Of a stretch of 64,000 bases of DNA, positions 8,057 to 16,408 are shown one piece after another. The translations under genes were made by a program, and so were the position numbers. The stretch is from Mesorhizobium sp. M2E.F.Ca.ET.219.01.1.1 (GTDB lineage Bacteria; Pseudomonadota; Alphaproteobacteria; Rhizobiales; Rhizobiaceae), in assembly GCF_004016445.2 (NCBI RefSeq), contig NZ_SADT02000007.1, positions 186,001-250,000 of the forward strand, in the 5' to 3' direction. Position 1 is the first letter of the stretch; every line of letters begins with the position of its first letter. The notes beneath the pieces are model-generated. The model searched no databases. It was not told the DNA's origin and saw nothing but the letters and a program-made list of their open reading frames with translations.

Positions 8057-9349
8057 TTAAGCCTTGTTCTTGTTGTAGACGTCGAAGATGACGGCGCCGA
8101 GCAGCACCAGGCCCTTGACCACCTGCTGCCAGTCGACATTGACGCCCATGATCGACATGCCGTTGTTCATCACGCCCATGATGAAGCCGCCGACCACGGC
8201 GCCGATCACCTGGCCGACGCCGCCCATTGCCGAGGCGCCGCCGATGAAGACGGCCGCGATGACGTCGAGCTCTGAGCCGAGGCCGGCGGCCGGCACGGCC
8301 TGGCCGAGGCGCGCCGCGATGATCAGGCCGCCCAGAGCCGACAGCACGCCCATGTTGATGAAGACCATCAGCGTCAGCCTTTCGGTGTTGATGCCCGACA
8401 GCTGCGCCGCCTTGGCGTTACCGCCCATGGCATAGATGCGGCGGCCGATGGTCATGCGCTTGGTGACGAAGACGAATAGCGAGATGAGCACGCCCATCAC
8501 CAGCAGCACGACCGGCAGGCCCCGGTAGCTCGCGAACTGGAACACCAGGAATAGCGCCAGCACGCTGCCGACCAGCGTCTTGACGACGAACAGCGGGAAG
8601 GGCTCCGCCTCATAGCCATGACGCTCGCGCTTGCGCCGCGTCCGGAAGCCGAAATAGGCGTAGGCGAGCACCGCGATCAGGCCGAGCACGATCGTCGTCA
8701 TGTGTAGCGTCAAGCCGCTGCCGACGATGGTCTTGCCGGCGGCATTGACCGTCGGCGGGATCAGCGTCAGCGGGCCGATCACGTCAGGAATGAAGCCGGA
8801 GCTCAGCGCCTTGAAGCTGTCCGGCAGCGGGCCGACCGAGGAGCCGCCGCCAAGCAGCGCCTGGCAGATGCCGCGGAAGATCAGCATGCCGGCCAGCGTC
8901 ACGATGAAGCTCGGTATCTTGTGATAGGCGATCCAGTAGCCTTGCGCCGCGCCGATCAGCGCGCCGACGATCAGGCAGACGATCGACACCACCAGCGGAT
9001 TCGAGAATATGCCGAGCGGCCAGATCACCATCATCATCGCCGCGAGCGCGCCGATGAAGCCTGCCACCGATCCGACGCTGAGGTCGATATAGCCGGCGAC
9101 GATCACCAGCAGCATGCCCAGCGCCATCACGATGATGAACGAGTTCTGCTGCACCAGGTTCGAGAGGTTCACCGGTTTGAACAGCGTGCCCGACGTCGTG
9201 TACTGGAAGAACAGCATGATGACGATCAGCGCGATGATCAGGCCGTATTCGCGCAGATTCGTCGTCAGCGCCGACACGGCGATGCGGGGACCCTGCTTGA
9301 CGTCCTCGGCTGTGCCGCTCTGCGGTGCGGGAGCGCTTTCTGTGCTCAT
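8057..9349 (-). CDS. gguB: Sugar ABC transporter permease GguB
   Basis: This is the inner-membrane permease of a high-affinity monosaccharide importer of the ribose/xylose class. The 430-residue protein has about ten or more hydrophobic segments and the family signature around VIAGYIDLSVGSVAG. It carries a long cytoplasmic loop, rich in Arg and Lys, near residues 240-255, as in XylH-type permeases. Its ATG overlaps the gguA stop by 4 bp (ATGA), implying translational coupling. About 200 bp without a gene separates it from gguC. Confidence 0.93.
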   Translation of the reverse strand: MSTESAPAPQSGTAEDVKQGPRIAVSALTTNLREYGLIIALIVIMLFFQYTTSGTLFKPVNLSNLVQQNSFIIVMALGMLLVIVAGYIDLSVGSVAGFIGALAAMMMVIWPLGIFSNPLVVSIVCLIVGALIGAAQGYWIAYHKIPSFIVTLAGMLIFRGICQALLGGGSSVGPLPDSFKALSSGFIPDVIGPLTLIPPTVNAAGKTIVGSGLTLHMTTIVLGLIAVLAYAYFGFRTRRKRERHGYEAEPFPLFVVKTLVGSVLALFLVFQFASYRGLPVVLLVMGVLISLFVFVTKRMTIGRRIYAMGGNAKAAQLSGINTERLTLMVFINMGVLSALGGLIIAARLGQAVPAAGLGSELDVIAAVFIGGASAMGGVGQVIGAVVGGFIMGVMNNGMSIMGVNVDWQQVVKGLVLLGAVIFDVYNKNKA

Positions 9350-10881
9350 GATGCTTTTTTTCCTTCTCCGCGAACGATGGCGCGCATGATTTTTTCCTGG
9401 CTGGCGTCGCTTGCCGCCATTTCGCCGACGATACGCCCTTCGTTCATCACATAGATGCGGTCGGTGATGCCGAGCAATTCGGGCATTTCCGACGAGATGA
9501 CGATGATCGCTTTGCCCTCGGCGGCGAGGCGGGCGATGATCGTATAGATTTCGTACTTGGCGCCGACGTCAATGCCGCGCGTCGGCTCGTCGAGGATCAG
9601 CACTTCCGGATCGGCGAACAGCCATTTCGACAGCACCACCTTCTGCTGGTTGCCGCCCGACAGGTTGCCGGTCAGCTGATAGACGCTGGAGGCGCGGATG
9701 TTGGTCTTCTTGCGGTAGTCGTTGGCGACGCTCATCTCGCGCATGTCGTCGATGACGCCGCGGCTGGAAACGCCGGAGAGGTTGGCCAAAGTCACATTGT
9801 GCTTGATGTGGTCGATGAGGTTGAGGCCATAGGTCTTGCGGTCCTCGGTCACATAGGCGATGCGGTTCTCCACCGCCTTGCTCACCGACGAGAGGTCGAG
9901 CGGCTTGCCGTGGAGCGACACCTCGCCGGTGATGTGCCGGCCATAGGAGCGGCCGAACAGGCTCATCGCGAATTCTGTGCGGCCGGCGCCCATTAGCCCG
10001 GCAATGCCCACCACCTCGCCCTTGCGCACATTGAGGTTGACGTTCTTGATCACCTGGCGCTCGGCGTGGATCGGGTGGTAGACCGACCAGTCCTTGACCT
10101 CGAGAATGACCTCGCCGATCTGCGGCTCGCGCGGCGGGTAGCGGTCGTCGAGGGAACGGCCGACCATCGAGGTGATGATGCGGTCTTCCGAGATGTCCTT
10201 CCTCGGCAAGGTCTCGATGGTGCGCCCGTCGCGGATCACCGTCACCTTGTCGGCGACACGGTTCACCTCGTTCAACTTGTGCGAGATCAGGATCGAGGTC
10301 ATGCCCTGGCGCTTGAACTCGAGCAGGAGGTCGAGCAGCGCCTGGCTGTCTTTTTCTGAGAGCGAGGCCGTCGGCTCGTCCAGGATCAGGAGTTTCACTT
10401 CCTTGCTGAGCGCCTTGGCGATTTCGACCAGCTGCTGCTTGCCGACTCCGATATTGGTGATCAGCGTCTTGGGATCTTCCTTCAGCCCGACTTTCTTGAG
10501 CAGGGCGGCCGTGCGCGTCTCATTCGCGTCCCAGTCGATGACGCCATAGCTGGCGTGCTCGTTGCCGAGGAAGATGTTTTCCGCGATCGACAGCATCGGC
10601 ACCAGGGCAAGCTCCTGATGGATGATGACGATGCCGATATGCTCGCTGTCGTGAATGCCCTTGAAATGGCATTCCTGGCCGCGAAAGACGATCTGGCCAT
10701 CATAGGTCCCGGATGGGTAGACGCCTGACAGCACCTTCATCAGCGTCGACTTGCCGGCGCCGTTCTCGCCCACGATGGCGTGGATCTCACCTTCCTCAAC
10801 GCTGAGATTGACGTTCGACAACGCCTTCACGCCGGGGAACGTCTTGGTGATGTCGCGCATCTCCAAAATCGTCGAGGCCAT
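9346..10881 (-). CDS. gguA: Sugar ABC transporter ATP-binding protein GguA
   Basis: The 511-residue protein has two tandem ABC ATPase domains, the pattern of monosaccharide importers. The first has Walker A GENGAGKST (about 38-46) and Walker B LILDEPTASLS. The second has a degenerate Walker A (AGLMGAGRTE), an LSGGNQQK signature and LILDEPTRGIDVG. It powers import through GguB. It is separated from chvE by 171 bp containing a strong hairpin, which could lower its expression relative to the binding protein. Confidence 0.94.
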   Translation of the reverse strand: MASTILEMRDITKTFPGVKALSNVNLSVEEGEIHAIVGENGAGKSTLMKVLSGVYPSGTYDGQIVFRGQECHFKGIHDSEHIGIVIIHQELALVPMLSIAENIFLGNEHASYGVIDWDANETRTAALLKKVGLKEDPKTLITNIGVGKQQLVEIAKALSKEVKLLILDEPTASLSEKDSQALLDLLLEFKRQGMTSILISHKLNEVNRVADKVTVIRDGRTIETLPRKDISEDRIITSMVGRSLDDRYPPREPQIGEVILEVKDWSVYHPIHAERQVIKNVNLNVRKGEVVGIAGLMGAGRTEFAMSLFGRSYGRHITGEVSLHGKPLDLSSVSKAVENRIAYVTEDRKTYGLNLIDHIKHNVTLANLSGVSSRGVIDDMREMSVANDYRKKTNIRASSVYQLTGNLSGGNQQKVVLSKWLFADPEVLILDEPTRGIDVGAKYEIYTIIARLAAEGKAIIVISSEMPELLGITDRIYVMNEGRIVGEMAASDASQEKIMRAIVRGEGKKAS

Positions 10882-11008
10882 CGGGTCTGCTCCTTGGGCG
10901 CAAGGCTCCGGATCGGACTCCGGAAGGGCTCATGCGCGAAATCAACATACTGCGGCGCGTGACGCCACAGAAGCCGGCAAAACAATACCGGGGTCGTTTT
11001 TGAACGAA

Positions 11009-11038
11009 AAGGGGTCCTGCGGCCGCGCAGGACCCCTT
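11009..11038 (-). terminator. Hairpin between chvE and gguA
   Basis: AAGGGGTCCTGC (11009-11020) pairs perfectly with GCAGGACCCCTT (11027-11038), a 12-bp stem with a 6-nt loop, starting about 15 bp after the chvE stop. On the minus strand it is followed by TTTTCGTTC, a weak T tract. It may terminate part of the transcripts or protect the 3' end of chvE mRNA, giving more binding protein than transporter. Confidence 0.7.
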
Positions 11039-11052
11039 CCTGTAAGACTGGA

Positions 11053-12123
11053 TTACTTCAGCTCTTCGGCCTTGATGTAGCCGGACTCGACGACCAGCTT
11101 CTCGTAGTTCGACTTGTCGACCTCAACCGGCGTCAGCAGGATCGAGGGAACGACCTTGACGTCATTGTTATAGGTTTTGGTGTCGAGGCCCTCAGGCTTG
11201 CCGCCGGAGAGCACCTTGTCGACCAGCTCCACGGTCGACTTGGCCAGTTCGCGGGTGTCCTTGAACACCGTCGAATACTGCTCGCCCGAGATGATCAGCT
11301 TGACCGAGGCGGTCTCGGCGTCCTGGCCGGTCACGATCGGCCAGGGCTGGGCATCCGTGCCGTAGCCGACGGCGCGCAGCGAGGCGGTGATGCCGCGCGA
11401 CAGGCCGTCATAAGGCGACAGAACGCCGTCGACGCGGCTGCCGTCCGAGTAGTTGGCCGAAAGCAGGTTGTCCATGCGCGCCTGGGCGGTGGCGGCGAGC
11501 CAGCGCAGCGTGCCGACCTTGTCCATGCCCATCTGGCCGGACTTGATCTTGATCGAGCCGTCATCGATCAGCGGCTGCAGGACCGACATCGCGCCGTTGT
11601 AGAAGAAGAAGGCGTTATTGTCGTCCGGCGAGCCGCCGAACAGCTCGACGTTCCACGGCTTGGTGTTCGGGAAGCGCTCCTTGAGGCCCTTGACCAGCGA
11701 ATTCGCCTGGATCACGCCGACGCCGAAATTGTCGAAGGTGGTGTAGTAGTCGACATTCGGGGTCTTCTTGATCAGGCGGTCATAGGCGACGACGACGACG
11801 CCGGCATCATTGGCCTTCTGCAGCGCGTCCGCCATGGTGGTGCCGTCGATCGATGCGATGATCAGCGCCTTCGGGCCCTTGGTGATTTCATTTTCCAGCT
11901 GGCTGAGCTGGTTCGGGATGTCGTCCTGCGCGTATTGCAGGTCGACCGTGTAGCCGAGCTTCTCGAGCTGGGACTTGACGGCATCGCCGTCGTTGATCCA
12001 GCGCTGCGAGGTCTTGGTCGGCATCAGCACACCGATGAGGCCCTTGTCGGCCGCGTGCGCCGAATAGCTCATAGCGGCAATGCCAAGGGCCGCCACGGCG
12101 GCCAGCGTCTTGATGATCTTCAC
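11053..12123 (-). CDS. chvE: Periplasmic multiple-sugar-binding protein ChvE
   Basis: ChvE binds galactose, arabinose, glucose and related sugars. It delivers them to GguAB and, in Agrobacterium, also presents them to VirA. The 356-residue precursor has a Sec signal peptide cut after SAHA (about residue 24), followed by the type-I periplasmic binding fold (KGLIGVLMPTKTSQRW). The start is GTG at 12123, with GGGAG 7 bases upstream; a longer frame to 12234 lacks support. It is the first gene of the transport operon and diverges from gbpR, its usual regulator. Confidence 0.94.
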   Translation of the reverse strand: MKIIKTLAAVAALGIAAMSYSAHAADKGLIGVLMPTKTSQRWINDGDAVKSQLEKLGYTVDLQYAQDDIPNQLSQLENEITKGPKALIIASIDGTTMADALQKANDAGVVVVAYDRLIKKTPNVDYYTTFDNFGVGVIQANSLVKGLKERFPNTKPWNVELFGGSPDDNNAFFFYNGAMSVLQPLIDDGSIKIKSGQMGMDKVGTLRWLAATAQARMDNLLSANYSDGSRVDGVLSPYDGLSRGITASLRAVGYGTDAQPWPIVTGQDAETASVKLIISGEQYSTVFKDTRELAKSTVELVDKVLSGGKPEGLDTKTYNNDVKVVPSILLTPVEVDKSNYEKLVVESGYIKAEELK

Positions 12124-12317
12124 GATTACTCTCCCTGGTTGATGGTCGCGACCTCGGGGCTTCGCGGGCCGCGCAGCCGGGCAGATGCGCTGGCGCGCCT
12201 CTGTCGGCTTTATCGATCTCCGGTATCCTCCCAATCGGCCCCGCGACGCAGTTTCAATCGATACGAATTCGCTCGTTACCGACCCCTGCGCCTCGGAACG
12301 CGCGAAGGGTGTGGCCC

Positions 12318-12335
12318 TTTGACATAACTGTCAAA
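12318..12335. promoter_or_regulatory. 18-bp inverted repeat in the chvE-gbpR divergent region
   Basis: TTTGACATAACTGTCAAA has perfect 7-bp arms with a 4-bp spacer, and each arm contains TTGACA. It is about 80 bp upstream of the gbpR start and about 195 bp from the chvE start. GbpR is a LysR-type protein known to control chvE in Agrobacterium, so this is a candidate operator or a promoter with operator symmetry. A nearby shorter repeat, TATC-N6-GATA, lies at about 12357-12370. Confidence 0.45.
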
Positions 12336-12415
12336 TGCGATCTTTGGTGGTTGCTATATCGAAACTGATATGGCTTAGAGGGTTGAACGGAAACCCGCTG
12401 CGGAGGTCCAGGATC

Positions 12416-13405
12416 ATGGCGGCAATGCAAGATTTCGGCGCGATTTCAGGTGGTTACGAGAAATCGCCGGGAGACGGCGAGACGCTGCTGCGCAGCGGCC
12501 TGAGCCTCCGCCACATGCGCATGATCACCGCGCTGGACGATCACGGACGGGTGAGCGCCGCCGCGCAGGTCATGAACATCTCGCAGCCCGCCGCGTCCCG
12601 CATGATCGCCGAGATGGAGGCGGTGCTCGACGTCAAGTTGTGCGAGCGGCTGCCGCGCGGCGTGACGCTGACCCCTTATGGCAAGGCGCTCGCGCGGCGC
12701 GCCCGCTCGATCCTGCTCGAGATGCGGGAGGCCGATCGCGAGATTTCCGAGCTCAAGGCCGGCAAGGGCGGCTCTGTGTTCCTCGGCGCGGTGACGGCTC
12801 CGGCAATCGAGTTGGCCGTGCCGGCGATTCGCGAAATCCGCCGCATCTATCCGCGCATCGAGATCACCATGCAGGTCGAGACCTCGAACGTGCTTGCCCG
12901 CGAGTTGATCGCCTCGCGCCACGACTTCATCATCGCCCGCATTCCCGACGACCTTAACCCGCGGCTCTTCGAATCGCGTGTTATCGGCGTCGAGAAGGCC
13001 TGCCTGATCGTGCGCCGCGGCCACCCGCTGGCGAGCGGCAAGATGGTGCGGCTGGAAGACACGGCAGCCTATGACTGGGTGTTCCAGTCCGGCGGCTCGC
13101 CGCTGCGCCAAGCGATGGAAAGCAACTTTTTGAACCGCGACATTCCGCTGCCCGACCGCATCCTCAACACCTCGTCGCTGTTGCTCACCCTGGTGATGGT
13201 GGCGCAATCCGACGCCATCGCGCCGGTCTCGATCCAGGTCGCCAGGTTCATCCAGGGGGCCGACGGTCTCGCCGGCGCCATCGACGTGGTTCAGACCGAG
13301 TTCGATATCGAGGTCCGGCCCTACAGCCTGATCACGGTCAAGAATCGCGTGCTCTCGCCCGCCGCGAAAATGCTGCACGACTTCATCTTGCGCGAAGTGG
13401 GGTGA
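12416..13405 (+). CDS. gbpR: LysR-family regulator GbpR
   Basis: The 329-residue protein has an N-terminal LysR winged helix-turn-helix (SLRHMRMITALDDHGRVSAA..., about residues 26-85) and a C-terminal periplasmic-binding-like effector domain. In Agrobacterium the divergently encoded GbpR controls chvE in response to sugars, and gene order here is the same. The ATG at 12416 has GGAGG at 12402-12406, 9 bases upstream; a longer frame to 12335 would run into the palindrome and is unlikely. An unusually long N-terminal extension of about 25 residues precedes the HTH. Confidence 0.87.
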   Translation: MAAMQDFGAISGGYEKSPGDGETLLRSGLSLRHMRMITALDDHGRVSAAAQVMNISQPAASRMIAEMEAVLDVKLCERLPRGVTLTPYGKALARRARSILLEMREADREISELKAGKGGSVFLGAVTAPAIELAVPAIREIRRIYPRIEITMQVETSNVLARELIASRHDFIIARIPDDLNPRLFESRVIGVEKACLIVRRGHPLASGKMVRLEDTAAYDWVFQSGGSPLRQAMESNFLNRDIPLPDRILNTSSLLLTLVMVAQSDAIAPVSIQVARFIQGADGLAGAIDVVQTEFDIEVRPYSLITVKNRVLSPAAKMLHDFILREVG

Positions 13406-13510
13406 TGGAACGAGAACGCTACTTCTACGTTCAAACCGATCGGTCGCTCGCTGGAGCCCGTTGCGGGTGAGGGAAGAGCCGCCGATGCTCAACAGCTCGG
13501 GAGGTTTTTG

Positions 13511-13849
13511 ATGGAACGTCGGTTGTTTCTGACTGGAATGCTTGGCGTTGCGGGAGCGGCGGCACTTGCAAGCCTGGCCGGACCCGGCAAGGCGGTTGCC
13601 GGTATTCCCGGCGGCAACGGGATCCTGGACGAGCTCGACAAGCCGGACAACGCGGTCTTCGAAGGCGACGATCCGGCCGAAGTGGAGCTGGTCTCCCACC
13701 GGCGTCATTATTACGGAGATTGGCGCTGGCGCCATCGCCGGCGTCGCCGCCGGCGTGGCTGGAGGCACGTCTGCCGCCGCTATTGGCGTCATGGGCGCTG
13801 GCGCCGCCGCTGCTGGCGCGAGCGCTATTGGATCAATATCTGGCTGTAG
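13511..13849 (+). CDS. Arginine-rich exported small protein with a twin-arginine-like leader
   Basis: The 112-residue product starts MERRLFLTGMLGVAG, which resembles a twin-arginine signal (RRxFL plus a hydrophobic run). Then comes an acidic middle (residues 42-60) and a strongly basic tail rich in Arg, Trp and Tyr. Similar arginine- and tyrosine-rich exported proteins of unknown function are common in rhizobia. GGGAGG at 13499-13504 supports the ATG at 13511; a TTG three bases earlier is less likely. The tail could bind nucleic acid or anionic surface polymers, but that is speculation. Confidence 0.6.
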   Translation: MERRLFLTGMLGVAGAAALASLAGPGKAVAGIPGGNGILDELDKPDNAVFEGDDPAEVELVSHRRHYYGDWRWRHRRRRRRRGWRHVCRRYWRHGRWRRRCWRERYWINIWL

Positions 13850-13881
13850 TTCCGGCGCCGGTTAAGGATTGAGTGACGTGG

Positions 13882-13914
13882 ATCGGGTCTTGCACGATCA
13901 CTGCAAGACCCGAT
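13882..13914. terminator. Perfect 13-bp hairpin between the Arg-rich gene and tRNA-Gly
   Basis: ATCGGGTCTTGCA and TGCAAGACCCGAT pair perfectly around a 7-nt loop. It lies 32 bp after the stop of the plus-strand gene and about 72 bp beyond the 3' end of the minus-strand tRNA, so it could end transcription from both sides. There is no T tract, so a Rho-independent role is uncertain. Confidence 0.4.
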
Positions 13915-13986
13915 TCCGTGTTTGGAGAACTCTGCCAGCGTCGCGCAGCAGCGCGCCACGACGTTCAAGCAAACAGGTTGAGAGAC

Positions 13987-14060
13987 TGGAGCGGGTAGCG
14001 GGAATCGAACCCGCGCGTTCAGCTTGGGAAGCTGACAGGCTACCATTACATCATACCCGC
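13987..14060 (-). tRNA. tRNA-Gly (anticodon CCC)
   Basis: The minus strand gives a complete cloverleaf of 74 nt. The acceptor stem is GCGGGTA/TACCCGC, the anticodon stem TCAGC/GCTGA encloses loop TTCCCAA (anticodon CCC, reading GGG), and the T arm is GCGGG-TTCGATT-CCCGC. The 3' CCA is encoded (13987-13989 as TGG on the plus strand). No integrase or attachment duplication is seen next to it. Confidence 0.95.
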
Positions 14061-14288
14061 GCGAGCCCTCGTTACCATGAGGCCCCGGCTGCAAGCAATC
14101 GGCAAAGCGATTGGACTAACCTGTGGAGCCGGGCGTCATCCGTGCCACCGGACCGAAGCTCTCGCTGTATCGAGCGGCATTGCCGGAACCTCTCGACATG
14201 AATTACAAAATGCTGGGGTTTCGCTTGCCGCGAAGGACACTGCCCGTCAGGCACCGGTGCCCGCACAGCGGCGGTCTGGGGCATCGTA

Positions 14289-15236
14289 TTGCGGATCATC
14301 TATTTCTATTCCGACACTCATCCTTACGAAAAGGCGATCTATCCGGGCGTCGGTCCGGCTTTTGCGCGCCCGCTCGGCTGGGAAGTCAGGCCGATCAGCG
14401 GGCTGGACGCTGGCGATTTCAACATCGGCGTCGTCGACAACCGTCTCGAGCAGGCAGACGTAGCGCGCCTCAGGCGTTACCTCGAACATCCCGCGAGGGG
14501 CCGGCCTCCGATCTTCTTTCGGATCAGCGATCCCGACATGCCGGACGCGGCCAACCCCAACGTCCGCTTCATCTTCGATTGCGCCGACCTTCCCGGCGTT
14601 CATTACGCGACGACCTACGACCCGGAAGGTCCGTTCCTGGCTTTCACCACGCGACTCAAGATATCCGGCGTCGCCCGGCTTCCATTCGCCTACGATTCCG
14701 CGCGAGAGATCGACGCCCCTCTTCGAGGCCGCAGCCGCAGGCTCTTCCTGTCGGGCGCCAATTCGCGAGGCCTCTATCCGGTCCGCTACGCCTTGCGCCG
14801 CAGGCGGCGCTGGTCTCCGTTGCTGAGATACCTTGTCCACGATCTGGAGCATCCGGGCTATCCCGAACAGGGCAAGCCGCCGCGGCACGACATCACCCAT
14901 GATCGCTTTGTCGCTCTTGTCGCTCGTTTCACGCACTTCTTCCTGTGCGGTACCCGCTTCAATGTCGAATTGATGAAGTATGTCGAGTGCGCTTATGCCG
15001 GTTCGGTACCCGTCGGCGTGCCGGCGAACTCCCTCAGCGCAGCCGCAAAGCGATGTTTCCGACCGCATACGGCCTGCTCGCGGGACCTGGTGAGCGATCT
15101 GCGCGAGCCGATATCGGAACTCGAAAGTCGTGCGGCGGCCTATCGCGATGCCATGCGCGAATTGCGATCACCGCCAAGGATCGTCGGCGAATTTATTGCT
15201 CAGGCGGGCGCCATCGCGGCCGGGCGTGCCGCATGA
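14289..15236 (+). CDS. Putative glycosyltransferase (GT-B-like), first of an overlapping pair
   Basis: The 315-residue protein has no signal peptide. Its C-terminal third (FLCGTRFNVELMKYVECAYAG followed by a PVGVP segment) resembles the nucleotide-sugar-binding region of family 1-type glycosyltransferases, where a lone small residue replaces the usual conserved glutamate pair. I cannot name a substrate. The start is a TTG at 14289; an in-frame stop at 14199-14201 excludes a much longer protein, and no ATG lies between. Its stop overlaps the ATG of the next gene (ATGA), so the two are probably made together. It lies downstream of tRNA-Gly. Confidence 0.55.
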   Translation: MRIIYFYSDTHPYEKAIYPGVGPAFARPLGWEVRPISGLDAGDFNIGVVDNRLEQADVARLRRYLEHPARGRPPIFFRISDPDMPDAANPNVRFIFDCADLPGVHYATTYDPEGPFLAFTTRLKISGVARLPFAYDSAREIDAPLRGRSRRLFLSGANSRGLYPVRYALRRRRRWSPLLRYLVHDLEHPGYPEQGKPPRHDITHDRFVALVARFTHFFLCGTRFNVELMKYVECAYAGSVPVGVPANSLSAAAKRCFRPHTACSRDLVSDLREPISELESRAAAYRDAMRELRSPPRIVGEFIAQAGAIAAGRAA

Positions 15237-16030
15237 CACCGTTGGAACCCGTCGTAAACGCCCTTTGGATCGGCCGCGCGCTTGGCAAAATCCATGCTGC
15301 CTGTCTGCGTTCCTTCCTGCTCGCCGGGCACCGGGTACGTCTTCATTGTTATGACGTCCCGGACAATGTGCCCGAGGGCGTCGAGGTTTTCGATGCCTCC
15401 CGGCTGATGCCGAGGGAACGCATTGTCACCTATAGATCCAACGGCAGTCCTTCATTGTTCTCCAACCTCTACCGGTTGAAGATCCTTGAGGCCGGAATGG
15501 GCCTCTATGTCGATTGCGATGTCTATTGCTTGAAGCCGATTCCGCAAGCCGCTTACATATTCGGCTACCAGACCGACACCGAACTCAACGGCGCCGTGCT
15601 GAAACTGCCCTCGGACAGCGACATGCTGTGCGAGGCGCTGAAGATGGTCGACGATCCCTATTTCATCGCCCCGTGGCTCGGCGAGCGCAAGCGCCGACGC
15701 TACCATTGGCGCAAGGCGATAGGCCTGCCGATTGATATCTCGCACTATGGATGGGGCATGCTCGGGCCCTGCGCGATGACCTACTTTGCCGGTAGGGCCA
15801 GTGTCATCGATCACGCCTCGGCCATCGACGTCTTCTATCCGGTCCACTACGCTCAGGTCTCGTTGTTGCTCGACCCTGGCCTTTCGCTTGCGGACATCGT
15901 GACCCCGCGCACGCTCTGCATCCATCTCTGCGACAACTCGCTCAAGGAGCGGCTCGGCAACCGTCCTATCCCCGCCGGTTCTCCGCTCAGCCAACTGCTG
16001 GAGCTTTCCAACTTGCCGGCCGGCGGCTGA
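15233..16030 (+). CDS. Putative GT-A glycosyltransferase with a DxD motif
   Basis: The 265-residue product resembles sugar-binding-region glycosyltransferases (GT32-like). It has NALWIG near the N-terminus and then SNLYRLKILEAGMGLYVDCDVYCLKP (about residues 77-102). The acidic DCD there would bind metal and nucleotide sugar, and an HYGWGMLGP acceptor-side segment follows. It starts at 15233, overlapping the stop of the preceding gene by 4 bp. The pair probably modifies a shared surface glycan. Donor and acceptor cannot be read from sequence. Confidence 0.65.
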   Translation: MTPLEPVVNALWIGRALGKIHAACLRSFLLAGHRVRLHCYDVPDNVPEGVEVFDASRLMPRERIVTYRSNGSPSLFSNLYRLKILEAGMGLYVDCDVYCLKPIPQAAYIFGYQTDTELNGAVLKLPSDSDMLCEALKMVDDPYFIAPWLGERKRRRYHWRKAIGLPIDISHYGWGMLGPCAMTYFAGRASVIDHASAIDVFYPVHYAQVSLLLDPGLSLADIVTPRTLCIHLCDNSLKERLGNRPIPAGSPLSQLLELSNLPAGG

Positions 16031-16126
16031 CGCAGGCTCCCTCTCACATGCCGCCGGCTTGATGGTAGACAGCCGAGTGCGTATCTCTGGTACCGCGCCG
16101 CCGAATCGGGCGGCTCGAACCGGAGA

Positions 16127-16396
16127 ATGGCCTTGTCCGCACTGACGCGCTTTCTTGGCGACACGCCGCTCAGGGTGTTCCTGAAACTGCTCGTGGTCTC
16201 CTTCCTCGTCGGCCTCGTCATGCATGCCTTCGGCTGGTCGCCGATGGACGTCGTCTACGGTATCCGCCAGTTCTTCGTGGATCTGTGGAATCTCGGCTTC
16301 CACGCCGTCGACCGCTTCCTCGGCTATATCCTGCTCGGCGCCGCGATCGTCGTTCCTGTGTTCATCTTGCTTCGGATCGCCAGCTACAGGAAATAG
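16127..16396 (+). CDS. Small inner-membrane protein (DUF6460-like)
   Basis: The protein is 89 residues with two membrane helices, at about 14-35 (VFLKLLVVSFLVGLVMHAF) and 64-83. Between them is the WSPMDVVYGIRQFFVDLWNLGF segment typical of a conserved alphaproteobacterial family. Function is unknown. The ATG at 16127 is only one base after GGAG (16122-16125), too close for good initiation. A TTG two codons later (16133) is 7 bases from the same GGAG and may be the true start. It ends 12 bp from the convergent deacetylase gene. Confidence 0.75.
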   Translation: MALSALTRFLGDTPLRVFLKLLVVSFLVGLVMHAFGWSPMDVVYGIRQFFVDLWNLGFHAVDRFLGYILLGAAIVVPVFILLRIASYRK

Positions 16397-16408
16397 CCCA
16401 GCGTGGCA

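Noticed and set aside
12446..13792. A 448-codon minus-strand frame opposite gbpR
   Set aside because: Antisense to the LysR gene and continues through the exported-protein gene. Its composition is typical of a shadow frame.
13542..13865. Gly/Ala-rich frame overlapping the arginine-rich exported protein
   Set aside because: The C-terminal half looks like a glycine zipper, but the N-terminal half is not protein-like and there is no ribosome binding site. The 13511 frame has both a leader and a site.
13987..16030. Genomic island integrated at tRNA-Gly
   Set aside because: No integrase, no duplicated tRNA end and no mobility gene could be found. Kept only as a question for the glycosyltransferase pair.
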